A stretch of 64,000 bases of DNA from Linepithema humile (Eukaryota; Arthropoda; Insecta; Hymenoptera; Formicidae): NCBI RefSeq assembly GCF_040581485.1, contig NC_090135.1, positions 6,937,001 through 7,001,000 of the forward strand, given 5' to 3'. Positions 62,424 to 64,000 of the stretch are shown piece by piece. The notes beneath the pieces were generated by a model that searched no databases, was not told the origin of the DNA, and saw only the letters and a list, made by a program, of their open reading frames with translations. Position 1 is the first letter of the stretch, and each line of letters begins with the position of its first letter. The translations under genes were made by a program, and so were the position numbers.

Positions 62424-64000
62424 AAGGAAATGGCTTGAATTATGAAGGCGAGTTTCATAATGGACCGTACTTTCGCGAGACGGATCGTCCGCGCGAAGCG
62501 GAGAAAGACTTCTCGAATGGATACGTCGGGTCTATCGGAAAGCATGAATCTAATGAGTAGTAAGTTGATATTGCAGCGCAGTATCTACGGTTAGAGATGC
62601 TCGAAGTGCGATAAAATTTCGACGATGTGTGCGCCGAGGCGACGACGCTCGGATTTGGCGCGAATCCAGGCGACGATACATTGAAAAGGAAGTGACTGCA
62701 CGGGAGAGTACGAATAAAAATAGAATCGTATCTTGTCGCTCGTTTGAGGTTTTCTCCGCAGGAGAGCGGAATCGCGATTTAAATTATTACACTCGCGTCA
62801 CGTCCGGCGAGCATCTCGATATCGATTAAACGCTACTTCCTGGATTTCTCGGAAGAAATATTAACGAATATCTGGATGTCCGGATGGAAAAGCGCGCTGT
62901 CGCGCGTTTCTTGAGATATTCGGTGAAATATTAACGACACGCGACAACACCGAGGAGCTCTGGCGCGCATCCAGACTTGGAAAGACGAATACCGGGAATT
63001 GTTTTCTCTCAGCTGTGCGCGCCGCTTCGCGTTACGGGAAGCGATGTCGCGATGGGCGGCCATGCGTGACGCGGCGAAAGGACGTCAAGCCAGGTGCATA
63101 AATCGTTCCGATACATTTGACTCGTCGTACCTACGTTTCGCGCTGCGGTGGAGCGCGCGCGATAACCGACCCCGGCGCGACCCCGGCCAAGTTGCCACGG
63201 GACTGGATATCGTTGGTAAAAGATTCCGAATGTCATCGAAACGGAAAAGGGTACTGCGCGCCGTAGCCAGTCGGGATATGATTTTGAGGAAGCCGCGAAA
63301 TGGCGCATAAACCTCGCAGCCCGTTTCGGATCGCGAATTCTTTCTGTTCCGATCTCGCGCAAAGCACTATTTATATTCCTGAATTCTTTCGAAATGCTGA
63401 CAATTTGAAGAACATTATAATGCGCGCAAATAACTCATGTTAACTGGCCTTATTATATTTTTTTTCAAACTTCAGCACTTGTGCATTTGAAAATATAATA
63501 GAATGGAAAGCATTCTCTGGTAGAATTATTGCGTTAATTCAGTTGTGTTATATAAGCGTGGCTTAGATTTCTCTCTCCCTTTCGGTACTTCAATTATTTT
63601 ACGCTGCGTAAAATCTCGGTGTATTTCGGCGCCGTGGAAATGGGTTATAAAAACAAGAACGCGCGAGAGAAATGTTCTTATAGCGGAAGACAGCAGCATT
63701 CTCGCTAGAATCTCTTATGAAAGCGAATATCTTAGCGTCACAGGTATTAAGCACTCGCTCTAAATTGCGCCCGTATTTTTCGGAACATTCTCGATAAATA
63801 AAAGCGAGGTGGTCGCGCTTTATTCATACATTTATTCGCAATGCCGCTGGAATGAAACGCCGTTTGCATGTTCCGGCGTCGCGGTGTTAGCGCTGATTTA
63901 AATAGCTTCAAAACGCGACACCGGAACGCCGTGATTCCGTCGTCGTCCATTCTGCGTTTACCGGCAGTCGTTTGAAAATGCTAATGCGAGAGGACTCAGG
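62424..64000. other. Non-coding mosaic DNA to window end
   Basis: GC-leaning at 62.6-63.35 kb with unrecognised frames on both strands (up to 117 codons). 63360-63560 is AT-rich. The window ends without a feature I can name. Confidence 0.65.

Overview
The window reads as non-coding nuclear DNA from an insect, most likely a hymenopteran and possibly an ant. CpG is very abundant wherever the sequence is GC-rich: one 60-base line near 5.2 kb holds 11 CpGs by hand count, where about 4 would be expected. GC-rich, CpG-dense blocks alternate every one to three kilobases with AT-rich, CpG-poor blocks. Pure microsatellites are frequent and no intact transposon is visible. An overall GC near one half would fit a GC-rich lineage such as ponerine ants. 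Both the order and the lineage are inference from composition, not from any gene.

I find no protein-coding gene, tRNA, rRNA or known microRNA that I can support. Every open reading frame is short (about 220 codons or fewer), many have no ATG start, opposite strands are often open at the same place (expected in GC-rich DNA), and none of the translations shows a domain I recognise. The longest low-complexity peptides are translated microsatellites. The window is therefore either intergenic or the inside of a very large intron; the sequence does not say which.

Layout: 1-9 kb holds G-rich tracts, short repeats, a possible transposon-end remnant at 7.26 kb and a striking palindrome at 8.02 kb. 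From 9-30 kb the sequence is CpG-rich mosaic DNA with homopolymer runs (T24, A20, T18) and many (CT)n tracts. From 30-40 kb there are several G-quadruplex motifs and a compact hairpin at 38.05 kb. From 40.6-49.0 kb the longest microsatellites cluster: (CGT)24, (GAA)about 23, an uninterrupted (AG)94 and (GCC)11. This block ends with a G-quadruplex motif held in the loop of a perfect 12-bp hairpin at 48.85 kb. From 49-64 kb there is more mosaic DNA, a diverged direct repeat pair at 51.7/52.04 kb, and another G-quadruplex motif at 60.9 kb.

The best leads are structural and regulatory rather than coding: the stem-presented quadruplex, the 22-bp palindrome built from ATTTACAT/ATGTAAAT half-sites, the apparent excess of octamer-like ATGYAAAT words across the window, and small homeodomain-site-like clusters. 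These would suit cis-regulatory DNA of a developmental gene, but that is inference.
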